Shown here: one piece after another, positions 1 to 7,967 of the stretch
Numbering within the stretch: position 1 is the stretch's first letter
Layout: every line of letters begins with the position of its first letter
Assembly (NCBI RefSeq): GCF_013410065.1
Contig: NZ_JACCCW010000002.1
Span: forward strand, 372,001 to 436,000
DNA: 64,000 nt
DNA from: Granulicella arctica
Lineage (GTDB): Bacteria; Acidobacteriota; Terriglobia; Terriglobales; Acidobacteriaceae
Reading direction: 5' to 3'
Program-made: the position numbers and the translations under genes
Notes under the pieces: generated by a model
Seen by the model: only the letters and a program-made list of their open reading frames with translations
Databases searched by the model: none
Told to the model about the DNA's origin: nothing

Positions 1-1
1 C

Positions 2-2716
2 TATGGCCGGACAAGCCGTGTTGCCATTGCCAATGGACAGTCCAGCAATCCCTGGTATCAGGTCGATTCTTGCTACAACGCGGTGGGGCTGCTCCAGTTC
101 CAACCTGTGCGCTACCAGGGAGATGGCTGGGGTACCGCGAAGCAGTGTTCGGGTAATGGAACCAGCTATACCTATGATGCACTCGGGCGAATGACCAGCA
201 GCACCAATCCCGATGGAACAACCTCTTACCAATACACCGGAAGAGCTGTGAAGAAGACCGATGTCAATGGGGTCCAACGAATCACGCAGTATGACATGCT
301 GGGCAGAATCTCGGGGATTTGTGAAATCTCCTCCAATGCCTCGATGCCACAATCAGGTTCTCCCGTTACCTGCGGAATGGATATCTCCGGAACAGGATTC
401 CTGACGAGCTACACCTACAATCTGGCTACCGACACAACAACCATCACGCAGGGAGCACAAACGAGAACCTTCCAAACGGATGCTGCCGGACGGACAATTT
501 CGACAAGCGAGCCGGAGCGAGGAACGACTAATTACAGCTATGCCTACAACAGCACGGGTCTTGTAGTCACCCGCACCCGCCCTAAGGCAAACCAAACCAG
601 CGCAACTACGCTGACCACGACCATGACGCAATACGACTCTCTCGGCCGTGTTGTCACCGTCACCTACAACGACGGCAGTACACCAACTAAGTATTTCTAT
701 TACGACAACAACCCCTACAACTCCTGGTCTTATGTGCCCACGACCAATCTCAAAGGTAATCTTGGCGTTACCGCAACGTCATCGAGCTCCGGTACGCTTC
801 TTGCCAGCAGCCTTTTCAGCTACGATTTGATGGGACATGTAACAGGAATGTGGCAATGTGCGCCGTCGATCTGTGGGACAACTTCGCAGGCTGGCCGTCA
901 CGGTTTGGGATTTTCCTATGACTTGGCAGGAAACCTCACGAACGCATCGGATGGAGCGACTGGAGCCATCGCCTATGGTCGCTCGCTGGCGGGCGAGGTC
1001 ACATCGATCACGAACCAAAGCTATACAGACGTGTACAACACTCCCAAGCTTGTCTCCAACGTGGTCAATAGTCCCAACGGGCCGATTAGTTATGCGCTGG
1101 GCAACGGACTCAACATCTATAAGCAATATGATTCCTCAGGAAGGCTCTTTGCCCAATGGGTTTGTACTGGTGTTGCGGCATCCGATTGCAATACCCAACT
1201 GTATGGAACCGATGCGTATCGTTCCGGTGTACGGGTCGTGGCCATGGATGACACAACCCAGGGGGCAAGCCGTTCCTTTGGTTATGACGAGTTCAATCGG
1301 CTCACCTCCGCTTCACGCATTAGCAACACCACTCAGAGCAATTTCAGCTACAGCTACGACCGTTACGGAAACCGTTGGTCACAAACGGTGACCCAGGGAA
1401 GTGGCCTCTCCCCCAGCGTCAGCTTTAATTCCAACAATAGGATTACCACGAGCGGTTACGCATATGACGCAGCCGGTAATCTGATCAACGATCCTCTCCA
1501 CAGCTACCAGTACGATGCAGAAGGCAATCTCATCTCGGTCGATAACGGAAGCACCGCGCAGTATGTCTACGACGCGATGAACAGTCGTGTACGAGAGCAA
1601 ACTGCCACCACGACCCTTGAGTATCTCTTCGACTTTGCGGGCAAGCGCATTTCGCGATGGAACGTGCTGGCGAATGATGCTGGTGATGAGGGACGAATCT
1701 ACTGGGACGGTACGCCGATAGCGTATCGGAACGTCAACGGACAAACCTTCTTCGAGCATCAGGATGTTCTAGGAACCGAACGGATGCGGACGAACTATCT
1801 GGGGCAAAACGCAGAGCAGGACACATCCCAGCCCTTCGGTGATGGCTATTCTGCGGACGTCATACTCAGCTCTGCCGATCAGGATAATCGTCACTTCGCC
1901 CTGCTCGACTACGACTCCACCTCAAACACCGACCACGCCCAGTTCCGGCAATACTCCCCAGCACAAGGCCGCTGGATGAGCCCTGACCCCTACGACGGAA
2001 GCTATGACGCGACCAACCCGCAAAGCCTTAATCGTTACTCTTATGTCCTAAACAGCCCGCTAGCCTTCACCGATCCTTCAGGACAAAAGAAGCCCGTTTT
2101 GCCCAACTTCCCTGGCGGAGGGGGGCTTCCGCCATTCATGGACGGAAACTCGTTTAATGGCGGTTTTGGTAGTGGCTGGGACGAGTTTGCAACGATCGAA
2201 ACAGTGTCCAGTCCCGACGGTGATGGATCATATTCCTACACCCCAGGAGCGTGGAGTTCGATCGCAAATTCGGACTCCGGTAATTCTGTAGGAAGCGACG
2301 GAACGATTGCATCAACCTATGATGAGGGAGTCGGAGGTTATGTGACGACGTCTATACTTGGCCTTACCTTTTCGGGAATGGGTGGAGGGTATACGGGGCC
2401 AGTTGTTGCCCCAAGTAAGGATGTGCCCATAGGCATAGACATCTTTCATTGCCCTTCATGTGTCAATACGTGGAAGCAGTCGAACTGTGTTGTAAACAAA
2501 CCGTTCAATACTGCGGCAGATGACCTCGAATGGGGTGTGGCCGGAGCGGCTTTCGTTGGGGCGTCGTCCAATATGGGGAGCGGCATTGGAGCAACAATCG
2601 AAGGTGGAATCGAGACTATCGGCAAGGAAGCATTGGGTGTGGTTGCTTTAGGGGGTATAGCCTTCCACTCAATCCTGAGCACTGCTGGTGCTGTTTTGAA
2701 CGGGTGCTCTGAATGA
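2..2716 (+). CDS. RHS repeat protein with C-terminal toxin tip (5' end outside window)
   Basis: The reading frame is open from the left edge and encodes about 904 residues of YD/RHS repeats (many YDxxGR and YDAxGN units, for example YDAAGNLINDP and YDAEGNLISVD). Such repeats form a beta-cocoon shell around a C-terminal toxin. The core ends with a conserved GRWMSPDPYDGSYD stretch near base 1970-2010 followed by DPSG. After it come a Gly/Ser-rich spacer and, from the PVVAP peptide at base 2399, a hydrophobic Gly/Ala-rich tip of about 95 residues with several cysteines. The tip matches no toxin fold I recognise. The stop codon overlaps the next ATG (ATGA), so toxin and candidate immunity gene are translationally coupled. 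The N-terminal part with any secretion signal is not in the window. Confidence 0.9.
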   Translation, partial: YGRTSRVAIANGQSSNPWYQVDSCYNAVGLLQFQPVRYQGDGWGTAKQCSGNGTSYTYDALGRMTSSTNPDGTTSYQYTGRAVKKTDVNGVQRITQYDMLGRISGICEISSNASMPQSGSPVTCGMDISGTGFLTSYTYNLATDTTTITQGAQTRTFQTDAAGRTISTSEPERGTTNYSYAYNSTGLVVTRTRPKANQTSATTLTTTMTQYDSLGRVVTVTYNDGSTPTKYFYYDNNPYNSWSYVPTTNLKGNLGVTATSSSSGTLLASSLFSYDLMGHVTGMWQCAPSICGTTSQAGRHGLGFSYDLAGNLTNASDGATGAIAYGRSLAGEVTSITNQSYTDVYNTPKLVSNVVNSPNGPISYALGNGLNIYKQYDSSGRLFAQWVCTGVAASDCNTQLYGTDAYRSGVRVVAMDDTTQGASRSFGYDEFNRLTSASRISNTTQSNFSYSYDRYGNRWSQTVTQGSGLSPSVSFNSNNRITTSGYAYDAAGNLINDPLHSYQYDAEGNLISVDNGSTAQYVYDAMNSRVREQTATTTLEYLFDFAGKRISRWNVLANDAGDEGRIYWDGTPIAYRNVNGQTFFEHQDVLGTERMRTNYLGQNAEQDTSQPFGDGYSADVILSSADQDNRHFALLDYDSTSNTDHAQFRQYSPAQGRWMSPDPYDGSYDATNPQSLNRYSYVLNSPLAFTDPSGQKKPVLPNFPGGGGLPPFMDGNSFNGGFGSGWDEFATIETVSSPDGDGSYSYTPGAWSSIANSDSGNSVGSDGTIASTYDEGVGGYVTTSILGLTFSGMGGGYTGPVVAPSKDVPIGIDIFHCPSCVNTWKQSNCVVNKPFNTAADDLEWGVAGAAFVGASSNMGSGIGATIEGGIETIGKEALGVVALGGIAFHSILSTAGAVLNGCSE
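2399..2418 (+). repeat. Tip-junction repeat, copy 1 (inside the long Rhs gene)
   Basis: CCAGTTGTTGCCCCAAGTAA encodes PVVAPS at the boundary between the Rhs spacer and the toxin tip. Its first 16 bases are identical to copy 2 at 3283, and the TGCCCCAAGTA core recurs at 6051, 6897 and (as TGCCCCAAATA) 7670. Confidence 0.7.
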
Positions 2717-3168
2717 ATCAGTTAATTCGATATGTCCGTGAGTATGAGATTTTAGGTAGGGGCTTGGCAATAATGCTTGCAGTAGTCTGCCGTAGAATCA
2801 TATGGCAGATTTTCATGTGGCTACGCGGCAGCCTGAGCATTTATGGTCATCCGTCTTTGCTGTGGACTGCCTGCATCCTCTACTTCGCATTTTTACTGTG
2901 GATTTTTCTGCTCTTGATGAACAACGGAAAGCGGTATCCAGGAATGGTTAAAGATGCTTTGCTGGGCGGGTGCTTGCTAACGGTCGCGGCAGTTCTACAT
3001 GACGCTGACGTGTTCACAGTCTTGTCGAGAAAGGGCTTTGGAGCCGCCGCATGGGTTACCCTTTTAGGGGCGAGTGCGCTTGTTATTAGTAATTCTGCCA
3101 GCATGTCCAGAATAGGCAAGAGAGCGGATGATACATTGGCGGAGGGCGGTAGTCTTCCTGCTGAGTGA
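2713..3168 (+). CDS. Small membrane protein, candidate immunity protein for the Rhs tip
   Basis: This 151-residue protein starts inside the Rhs stop codon (ATGA overlap). It has a hydrophobic helix near residues 15-35, a strong one near 50-72 and two more near 85-95 and 110-128, so it is an integral inner-membrane protein. I recognise no family. Known: Rhs toxin genes are directly followed by their cognate immunity gene. Inferred: it protects the cell from the tip encoded just upstream, and its membrane location fits a tip that acts on membranes. It ends before a hairpin at 3188-3210. Confidence 0.6.
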   Translation: MNQLIRYVREYEILGRGLAIMLAVVCRRIIWQIFMWLRGSLSIYGHPSLLWTACILYFAFLLWIFLLLMNNGKRYPGMVKDALLGGCLLTVAAVLHDADVFTVLSRKGFGAAAWVTLLGASALVISNSASMSRIGKRADDTLAEGGSLPAE

Positions 3169-3187
3169 GGGGTGGCGTGCATCGCAC

Positions 3188-3210
3188 AGGCCGTCTCTTC
3201 GGGGCGGCCT
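3188..3210 (+). terminator. GC-rich hairpin after the first immunity gene (copy 1 of two)
   Basis: AGGCCGTC and GGGCGGCCT form an 8-9 bp stem with one T-G pair around a short CTTC-containing loop. No T-run follows, so intrinsic termination is uncertain. A very similar hairpin follows the last immunity gene at 8345-8364, so it may mark the original end of an Rhs operon. Confidence 0.35.
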
Positions 3211-3231
3211 TGCGGTCAAGGTACAGCTACG

Positions 3232-3681
3232 ATGAACGGTAAATTTGTGTACGAATACGCAGAGTTTTTGACCGAAAAGCGTCCAGTTGTTGCCCCAATC
3301 AACGGCACAGTAATAAGTCTAGAGCAATACAACCGGGCTATATGTGCACAATACGCCCTGAAGAAGAACGCTGTCGCACTGACACTTGATGTAGCCGGTG
3401 TCGGAGCCGGGTTCCTTCCTGGAGGAGAACTTGTAGTCGCTGGAGCCCAGGGGGCAATCTCTGTCGCGTCCGGCGTCAATAGCGCCGTGGGTGGTGATGC
3501 GTCTGGCGCTGCTCTTGGCGTACTCGGTTTACCGGCAGGGTATGCCGGTACCGCAGCGAAGTTCTTCGGCGTGGGAGTAAAGGCGATCCCGGGGATTGGA
3601 TCAGCAATTGCCGCATTGGGGGCGTTGAACGATGGGTATGGCGCATACCAAGACTACCAAGCGTGTCTGGCGGGCCACTAA
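3232..3681 (+). CDS. Orphan Rhs C-terminal tip 2
   Basis: A 149-residue frame from ATG 3232; the frame is open further upstream to 3172 but that part runs through a hairpin. It lacks RHS repeats. After about 18 residues it enters the PVVAPING junction (bases 3283-3302) also found in the intact Rhs protein. The rest is hydrophobic and Gly/Ala-rich (GVGAGFLPGGELVVAGAQGA, AIPGIGSAIAALGALNDGYG) and resembles hydrophobic tips of polymorphic toxins; the fold is not recognised. The stop overlaps the next ATG (TAATG), the usual toxin-immunity coupling. Inferred: a displaced tip that can be recombined onto an Rhs core. No clear ribosome binding site is present, so it is probably poorly translated as it stands. 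Confidence 0.55.
   Translation: MNGKFVYEYAEFLTEKRPVVAPINGTVISLEQYNRAICAQYALKKNAVALTLDVAGVGAGFLPGGELVVAGAQGAISVASGVNSAVGGDASGAALGVLGLPAGYAGTAAKFFGVGVKAIPGIGSAIAALGALNDGYGAYQDYQACLAGH
3283..3302 (+). repeat. Tip-junction repeat, copy 2
   Basis: CCAGTTGTTGCCCCAATCAA encodes PVVAPIN. It is identical to copy 1 over 16 bases and marks the start of orphan tip 2. Confidence 0.65.
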
Positions 3682-4064
3682 TGAAAGAAACGAATATGAC
3701 AGAAGCGAATAGCAGTCAATCCCCCGATCTCTTCACTAGAAAATGGCTTCTGGTGGTAATCCTTTGCATGGTGCCTGCATTCGCTCTATTTGCGTATTTT
3801 GGCGACTCCGGTAGAGGAAGAGCCGCAGCTGGCTCTACTATCGTGATTATGTACGCTGCCAGAGGATGCTGGGACCTAAGAAGACACACATGGTTCTGGG
3901 TGACACTAACGATCCTCATCGCTCTTCATGTTCTTCTTGTCCTGCTCGTTCCCTGGACTAGCAAGAGCTATCCGGGACTTATTCTTTTTCCGATTGCGGC
4001 AGTGGACTATGCCATCGTGTACGGGTGCATCAAGCTAGTCGATAGAATGATGAATCGAGCGTGA
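3681..4064 (+). CDS. Small membrane protein, candidate immunity to tip 2
   Basis: The 127-residue frame starts at ATG 3681, overlapping the stop of tip 2; a GTG 18 bases upstream is less likely. It has an acidic/polar N-terminus, then hydrophobic helices near residues 20-38, 45-60, 72-90 and 98-115, giving a four-helix membrane protein. No family is recognised. Tight coupling to tip 2 and its membrane nature suggest it neutralises that tip. Its TGA overlaps the GTG that opens the reading frame of the truncated Rhs gene downstream. Confidence 0.55.
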   Translation: MKETNMTEANSSQSPDLFTRKWLLVVILCMVPAFALFAYFGDSGRGRAAAGSTIVIMYAARGCWDLRRHTWFWVTLTILIALHVLLVLLVPWTSKSYPGLILFPIAAVDYAIVYGCIKLVDRMMNRA

Positions 4065-5332
4065 GAGTCCAATGCAATGGTGAGTGTGCGACATTTCGCA
4101 CATTTTGTAGCACCAATCAAATCAGCAACCTTGCGTATGACGCAGCGGGGAACATGACCAACGACGGCGTCCACACCTACACCTATGACGCGGAAGGCAA
4201 TATGACGAAGGTCGATGGAGGCACGACGGCCATCTATTCCTACAACGCCTTGAATCAGCGGGTCCGCGTCGATCAAGGAAGCGCCTCACAGGAGTATCTC
4301 TTCAACGTCTCCGGTCAACGCGTCTCTATCTGGAATGGCAGTACTCATGCACAGCTTCAGGGACAGTATTACTGGGGCAGCAAGCCAGTTGCCTTTTACG
4401 CTGGAGGCGCATTACACTTCCAGCATCAGGACTGGCAAGGCACAGAACGGGCACGGACTACTTATAACGGCAGCACAGAGGGGAGCTATCAATCGCTCGC
4501 CTTCGGGGATGGGTTTAGCGTCTCAGGTACGGATAGCGACCCGTATCACTTCGCGCAACTCGATCATGATTACGGATCAAATACCGACCACGCCCAGTTC
4601 CGTCAATACTCCAACATGCAAGGCCGCTGGATGAGCCCTGACCCCTACGACGGAAGCTACCACCCCGGCAATCCACAGAGCTTCAATCGCTATACCTACG
4701 CCATGAACAGGCCACTGTCGGCCACTGACCCGCTCGGTTTGGATGATGATGATGGCGGGTGTGGTGGAGCCTCGGCTGATGCTGTTCATGGTTCTGTGCA
4801 TGCTATGGATGATTGCGGCGGCGGCGGCGGAGGAGGAGGTGGTGGTGACGGTAGCGGAAGTGGTGACGGTGATGGTAGCGGCAGTGGAGATGGTAGCGGT
4901 AGCACATCCCCTGTAATTTGCGATAGTAACGGAGTTTGTACGATGACCGTAACTGTGACAGGCACCTCGAATCCTGCCTCCAATACCACCACTACTAACG
5001 TCACAGCAACAACAGCACCAGATTCTTCAAACTGGTGGAACTATTTTGGCTATTCTGGGATACCGTTCTTGCCTCCCGGAATGAACGCTGCGGCTCAGGC
5101 CGCGAAGGCGGCAGCAAACGGACGACCCTCGGTTACGCCTAATAATATCCCTCAGTCAGGTCCACCGACAGCTCCCCCAGAAGTCGCTCCCCTCAGCCCA
5201 GAAGCCATTTTACTCAAAGGGCTTACGGATTTTTTTGGTCAGGCCGTAAGTGATGTCCTCATCGTTGTGAATCCGTGCATCGCAAATCCGTTTGCGTCTT
5301 ATTGCTCTACGAAGTCGCCCCAAAATCCATAA
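4061..5332 (+). pseudogene. 5'-truncated Rhs gene with its own C-terminal tip
   Basis: From about base 4112 the frame encodes the last ~210 residues of an Rhs core (YDAAGNMTNDG, YDAEGNMTKVD, then GRWMSPDPYDGSYHPGNPQS ending in DPLG). This is closely similar in protein and DNA to the core end of the long Rhs gene. The first 16 codons (4061-4110) are unrelated, so the 5' part of the gene is missing. The core is followed by a low-complexity Asp/Gly/Ser linker (4740-4905) and a variable C-terminus (WWNYFGYSGIPFLPPGMNAA and onward) of unrecognised fold. A shell fragment this short cannot encapsulate a toxin. Inferred: a donor or leftover segment from recombination between Rhs genes, possibly still a reservoir for its tip. 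Confidence 0.75.
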
Positions 5333-5339
5333 GCGAATT

Positions 5340-5462
5340 ATGTCATGGGTAGTATTAAATAGGAGGCCACAAAAGCAAACGGAAGAATTAATCAGACAAC
5401 TTGATGGGGCTTTTGACAAAATAAAATCCGAACCTTTTCCTAACGCGCTGGAAGGGTTTTAA
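5340..5462 (+). CDS. Possible 40-residue small protein or immunity-gene remnant
   Basis: ATG 5340 opens a 40-residue frame, hydrophilic and amphipathic (NRRPQKQTEELIRQLDGAF), directly after the truncated Rhs gene. The composition looks protein-like, but there is no ribosome binding site and no recognised family. It may be the tail of a decayed immunity gene. Confidence 0.25.
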   Translation: MSWVVLNRRPQKQTEELIRQLDGAFDKIKSEPFPNALEGF

Positions 5463-5512
5463 CTCCTAGAATCACAATCAGAGTATCCGCAGGATAAAGC
5501 ATAGAGGTAGCG

Positions 5513-6043
5513 ATGGATTATGGGAAATTTAACGATGCTATGGCACATGCCAAATCAATCGGAGATGACGGGAGCTATGCTGAAGCACAGAGACACTATC
5601 AAATTCTTCTCAGAAAGAAATTGGATATCAACCAATATGCGACAGTGTCGATAGGGAGAGCGAGCTGCTTCTTAAGAGCAGCTGATGCCGATTCAGCAGC
5701 CAAAGTATTAGATGAGATTTGTTTGGAGGGTTTAGATGAGACGGTACAGGCAGTCATTCACAACGTAAAAGCTCATGCTTTTCACGAGCTAGGAAATTAC
5801 GAAAAAGCAATTGCCGCAGGCCAAAATGCCCAGAAGATTGCCAGTAAATTAGGCGCTGGCGGACTCGATGTCTTAGGAGAGGCGCTAAGCAGGCAGGGGT
5901 TTGCTGAGGCTGAGCTAGGCAGGTTGACGGAAGCTTCAGAGCATCTCGCAATGGCGAGGAGAATGCCCGTTGATGAGTCGATATCAAGATCGATATCGCT
6001 CTATACCGAGCAATTCCATCTCAACTATCCTAGGTTTCTTTGA
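5513..6043 (+). CDS. TPR-repeat protein, candidate immunity to the truncated Rhs tip
   Basis: A 176-residue soluble protein made of helical pairs typical of tetratricopeptide repeats: GSYAEAQRHYQILLRK (residues ~20-36), then A-rich pairs near 48-68, 80-105 (HAFHELGNYEKAIAAGQNAQ) and 118-145 (GFAEAELGRLTEASEHLAMA). There is no signal peptide or membrane helix. AGAGGTAGCG precedes the ATG. It lies between an Rhs tip and an orphan tip, the slot normally held by an immunity gene. TPR proteins can bind peptides or partner proteins; here I infer binding of a toxin tip. It overlaps the frame of the next orphan tip by four bases. Confidence 0.6.
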   Translation: MDYGKFNDAMAHAKSIGDDGSYAEAQRHYQILLRKKLDINQYATVSIGRASCFLRAADADSAAKVLDEICLEGLDETVQAVIHNVKAHAFHELGNYEKAIAAGQNAQKIASKLGAGGLDVLGEALSRQGFAEAELGRLTEASEHLAMARRMPVDESISRSISLYTEQFHLNYPRFL

Positions 6044-6345
6044 ACGTTGATGCCCCAAGTAGCTTGATGTTTGCTCAGGGAAAGGGAGAGCGCGGGCAGA
6101 CATCTAAACCCGACAATCCCACTAAGGGTGCCCGGGCGAAGGTCGTGGGTGGAAGGGTTGTGGGATGGACGATTCCGAATAGTCAGACTGGTAAGCGAAC
6201 CGATAAGCCGTTGCAGTGGGGTGTGGACAATGGATTGAACCCGCTTGATCCCAAGTGGGTTGCGATGGGAGCCGCAGCAGCAGGGGCGATGACCATATGG
6301 GATCTTCTACAAGGCTTAACTATTCTGGATGAAGTGGGCCCCTAA
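6040..6345 (+). CDS. Orphan Rhs C-terminal tip 4
   Basis: A 101-residue frame with only a TTG as possible start, overlapping the end of the TPR gene. It begins at once with the junction peptide NVDAPSS (repeat copy 3). A basic Gly-rich segment follows (KGERGQTSKPDNPTKGARAK), then KVVGGRVVGWTIPNSQTGKR and a hydrophobic Ala-rich stretch (VAMGAAAAGAMTIWDLLQGL). No toxin fold is recognised. Inferred: a displaced tip that would become functional when joined in frame to an Rhs core. The Sel1-like gene downstream is its likely immunity partner. Confidence 0.5.
   Translation: MNVDAPSSLMFAQGKGERGQTSKPDNPTKGARAKVVGGRVVGWTIPNSQTGKRTDKPLQWGVDNGLNPLDPKWVAMGAAAAGAMTIWDLLQGLTILDEVGP
6046..6065 (+). repeat. 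Tip-junction repeat, copy 3
   Basis: GTTGATGCCCCAAGTAGCTT encodes VDAPSS at the first codons of orphan tip 4. It matches copy 1 at GTTG-TGCCCCAAGTA with one internal difference. Confidence 0.6.
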
Positions 6346-6388
6346 GCCACTTTCAACGAGCGATGTATGACAAGAAGTGGAGCTGATG

Positions 6389-6892
6389 ATGCGTCATAAT
6401 GTACAACACGATTTAGCCGAAGCAGAGGCGCTCTTCTACAAAGCTGACAAATACGAAGAAGCTGGGTCACAAAATGAAGCTTTCGAGTACATGCTGAAGG
6501 CTGCTGAACTGGGCCATCCAAGTGCGCAGGCGAATCTTGGTAATTATTACTCTTGGGGGAAGGGTGTCAAGAAATCTGACGAGAAAGCAGCATACTGGTA
6601 TAAACGCGCCTCTAGACAAGGCAACGACACCGGTGCTTTCAATCTTGCGGTAGACAAACTGAAGGCGAAGAATCTGCGAGCGGCTATTTTTTGGTTTGAG
6701 AAAGCTCGCTCTATGGGTTCTGGTGAGGCGGCCTTGGAACTCTCGAAGATCTATTTGCTCAGGAGAGGAGGAAAACCCAAGGCTATCGATTTATTACAGC
6801 ACACACAAAAGATGAAGAGGTTTGAGATAAGCGATGAGGCAAAAGAGGAAGCTCTTAGATTGCTCTCTACACTTCTCGTAGTGCCCCGATAA
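6389..6892 (+). CDS. Sel1-like repeat protein, candidate immunity to tip 4
   Basis: ATG 6389 follows GGAG by six bases; ATG 6386 is an alternative. The ~167 residues contain Sel1-like repeats: AFEYMLKAAELGHPSAQANL then GNYYSWGKGVKKSDEKAAYW with YKRASRQGN, followed by FWFEKARSMGSGEAALELSK. The protein is soluble, with no signal peptide. Known: Sel1/TPR solenoids mediate protein-protein binding, and Sel1 proteins occur as immunity proteins next to some effectors. Inferred: neutralisation of orphan tip 4. The gene ends three bases before the next tip junction, so tip and immunity genes are packed without gaps. Confidence 0.65.
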   Translation: MRHNVQHDLAEAEALFYKADKYEEAGSQNEAFEYMLKAAELGHPSAQANLGNYYSWGKGVKKSDEKAAYWYKRASRQGNDTGAFNLAVDKLKAKNLRAAIFWFEKARSMGSGEAALELSKIYLLRRGGKPKAIDLLQHTQKMKRFEISDEAKEEALRLLSTLLVVPR

Positions 6893-6894
6893 CA

Positions 6895-6911
6895 TTTGCC
6901 CCAAGTAACGG
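6895..6911 (+). repeat. Tip-junction repeat, copy 4
   Basis: TTTGCCCCAAGTAACGG encodes FAPSNG, the best match to the consensus TGCCCCAAGTAACGG, at the start of orphan tip 5. Confidence 0.6.
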
Positions 6912-7293
6912 AAGTCAGTCACAGAAATCAAAGCCGTGCTCTGGAAGTAAAGGCGGGACTCCTCTGGCATATACGGCAACAGGAGTTCTCAGTTTGTTTC
7001 GTGGACTCGGACCTGCGCTGTCAATATCTTATGTTCCAAGCACGGGCGAGCTATTTATCGCCCCAGGAGTGGGTGCTTCAGTTGGTCATACTATCTCAGC
7101 GGGGGCTCTGGTGGGTTCCAATCCCTCAGCCGTCTTGCCGGGCTTGAGCCTAGGTGTAGGCTACAACACTACGCCTCTGAATGGTACGCAGGGCACAGGC
7201 AATAGTAGTGGCATCCTTGGTGGGAATAGTTTTGGTATTCCGGGTTTTTCAGCCACATTGACATATGGTTTCTGTTTTAGCTTGAGCAACTGA
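6895..7293 (+). CDS. Orphan Rhs C-terminal tip 5 (no start codon)
   Basis: A continuous frame of about 132 codons begins with FAPSNGSQSQ directly after the Sel1-like gene; the first ATG in frame is only at 6994. It has a polar Lys/Ser/Gly-rich start, then a Gly/Ser/Thr-rich segment with alternating hydrophobics (ALSISYVPSTGELFIAPGVG and FGIPGFSATLTYGFCFSL), which suggests beta-strand or membrane-inserting character. The fold is unrecognised. Without a start it can only be expressed after fusion to an Rhs core, or from an internal ATG. It is paired with the two-helix membrane protein at 7308. Confidence 0.5.
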   Translation, partial: FAPSNGSQSQKSKPCSGSKGGTPLAYTATGVLSLFRGLGPALSISYVPSTGELFIAPGVGASVGHTISAGALVGSNPSAVLPGLSLGVGYNTTPLNGTQGTGNSSGILGGNSFGIPGFSATLTYGFCFSLSN

Positions 7294-7307
7294 GGCTGCT
7301 CTTAAAT

Positions 7308-7598
7308 ATGATTGAATGTCTTGGATTCATAATCGCGTTGGGCACAGGGAAGAAAGTTATTCTTGTGTTAGGCATAGTTTTTGTTTGCCTGATTGTTGTT
7401 AATGGCAGCTTACTAATATTTAGACCAGACTTATTCTTGAGATTCTATGATTGGCAAAACCCAGGGGATTACGTTGGAAAGACCGCGAATTGGAGGAAGG
7501 ATGTCTATAACGCCCAATACAAGATTCTTGGGATAATCTTGTCACTTTCTGGTTTGGGTTTTCTCGGACTCATGATTAGGTTGCTATTTAAAAGATAG
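7308..7598 (+). CDS. Small two-helix membrane protein, candidate immunity to tip 5
   Basis: 96 residues with hydrophobic segments near 18-40 (VILVLGIVFVCLIVVNGSLL) and 72-92 (LGIILSLSGLGFLGLMIRLL). A polar loop between them contains FYDWQNPGDYVGK, so the topology is two helices with a soluble hairpin. No family is recognised. It lies 14 bases after tip 5, the immunity position. As for tips 1, 2 and 6, a membrane immunity protein fits a membrane-active toxin. Confidence 0.55.
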   Translation: MIECLGFIIALGTGKKVILVLGIVFVCLIVVNGSLLIFRPDLFLRFYDWQNPGDYVGKTANWRKDVYNAQYKILGIILSLSGLGFLGLMIRLLFKR

Positions 7599-7634
7599 CC
7601 TTGCCGATCGATACCGGAAAGAAGCAGACTGAAG

Positions 7635-7940
7635 ATGGTGACATGCGTACGACGGTCTCTCACTTTTGATGCCCCAAATAACGGGACGCCCCAAAAGAAT
7701 CCCGTACAGAGATGCAACAACCTCTTTTGCGATGGCACAACGGTATCTGACACTCAGCCTACCTGTAGTGGTATGAAGAAGACGGGTGCCGTGATGGGCG
7801 TTGCGGGGCAGACTGCTAGGGTCGGGGCGCTGATCCCGAGCCCCGCGTCACCTGCGTTGGCGACCGGTGGGACAATCACAAGTTGGCTAGGTGCCATCAT
7901 TGGAGCCCTCGGATTCTTTGGAGTGGGATGCACTCCCTAG
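7635..7940 (+). CDS. Orphan Rhs C-terminal tip 6
   Basis: ATG 7635 opens a 101-residue frame. After nine residues it enters the junction TFDAPNNGTPQ (repeat copy 5). A Cys-containing polar segment (QRCNNLFCDGTTVSDTQPTC) is followed by a hydrophobic Gly/Ala-rich end (GAVMGVAGQTARVGALIPSP, then SWLGAIIGALGFFGVGC). No toxin family is recognised. Weak upstream GAAG is the only ribosome-binding-like sequence. It is the last tip in the array, followed by the membrane protein at 7968. Confidence 0.5.
   Translation: MVTCVRRSLTFDAPNNGTPQKNPVQRCNNLFCDGTTVSDTQPTCSGMKKTGAVMGVAGQTARVGALIPSPASPALATGGTITSWLGAIIGALGFFGVGCTP
7665..7685 (+). repeat. Tip-junction repeat, copy 5
   Basis: TTTGATGCCCCAAATAACGGG encodes FDAPNNG. 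It differs from the consensus TGCCCCAAGTAACGG by one base and marks the start of orphan tip 6. Confidence 0.6.
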
Positions 7941-7967
7941 GATTGCTTTAGAGATCGGAGAGTACTT

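Noticed and set aside
4106..4122. TTGTAGCACCAATCAA resembling the tip-junction repeat
   Set aside because: The bases code for STNQIS, which is normal Rhs core sequence (compare SNNRIT in the long Rhs gene), so the likeness to TTGTTGCCCCAATCAA is probably chance.
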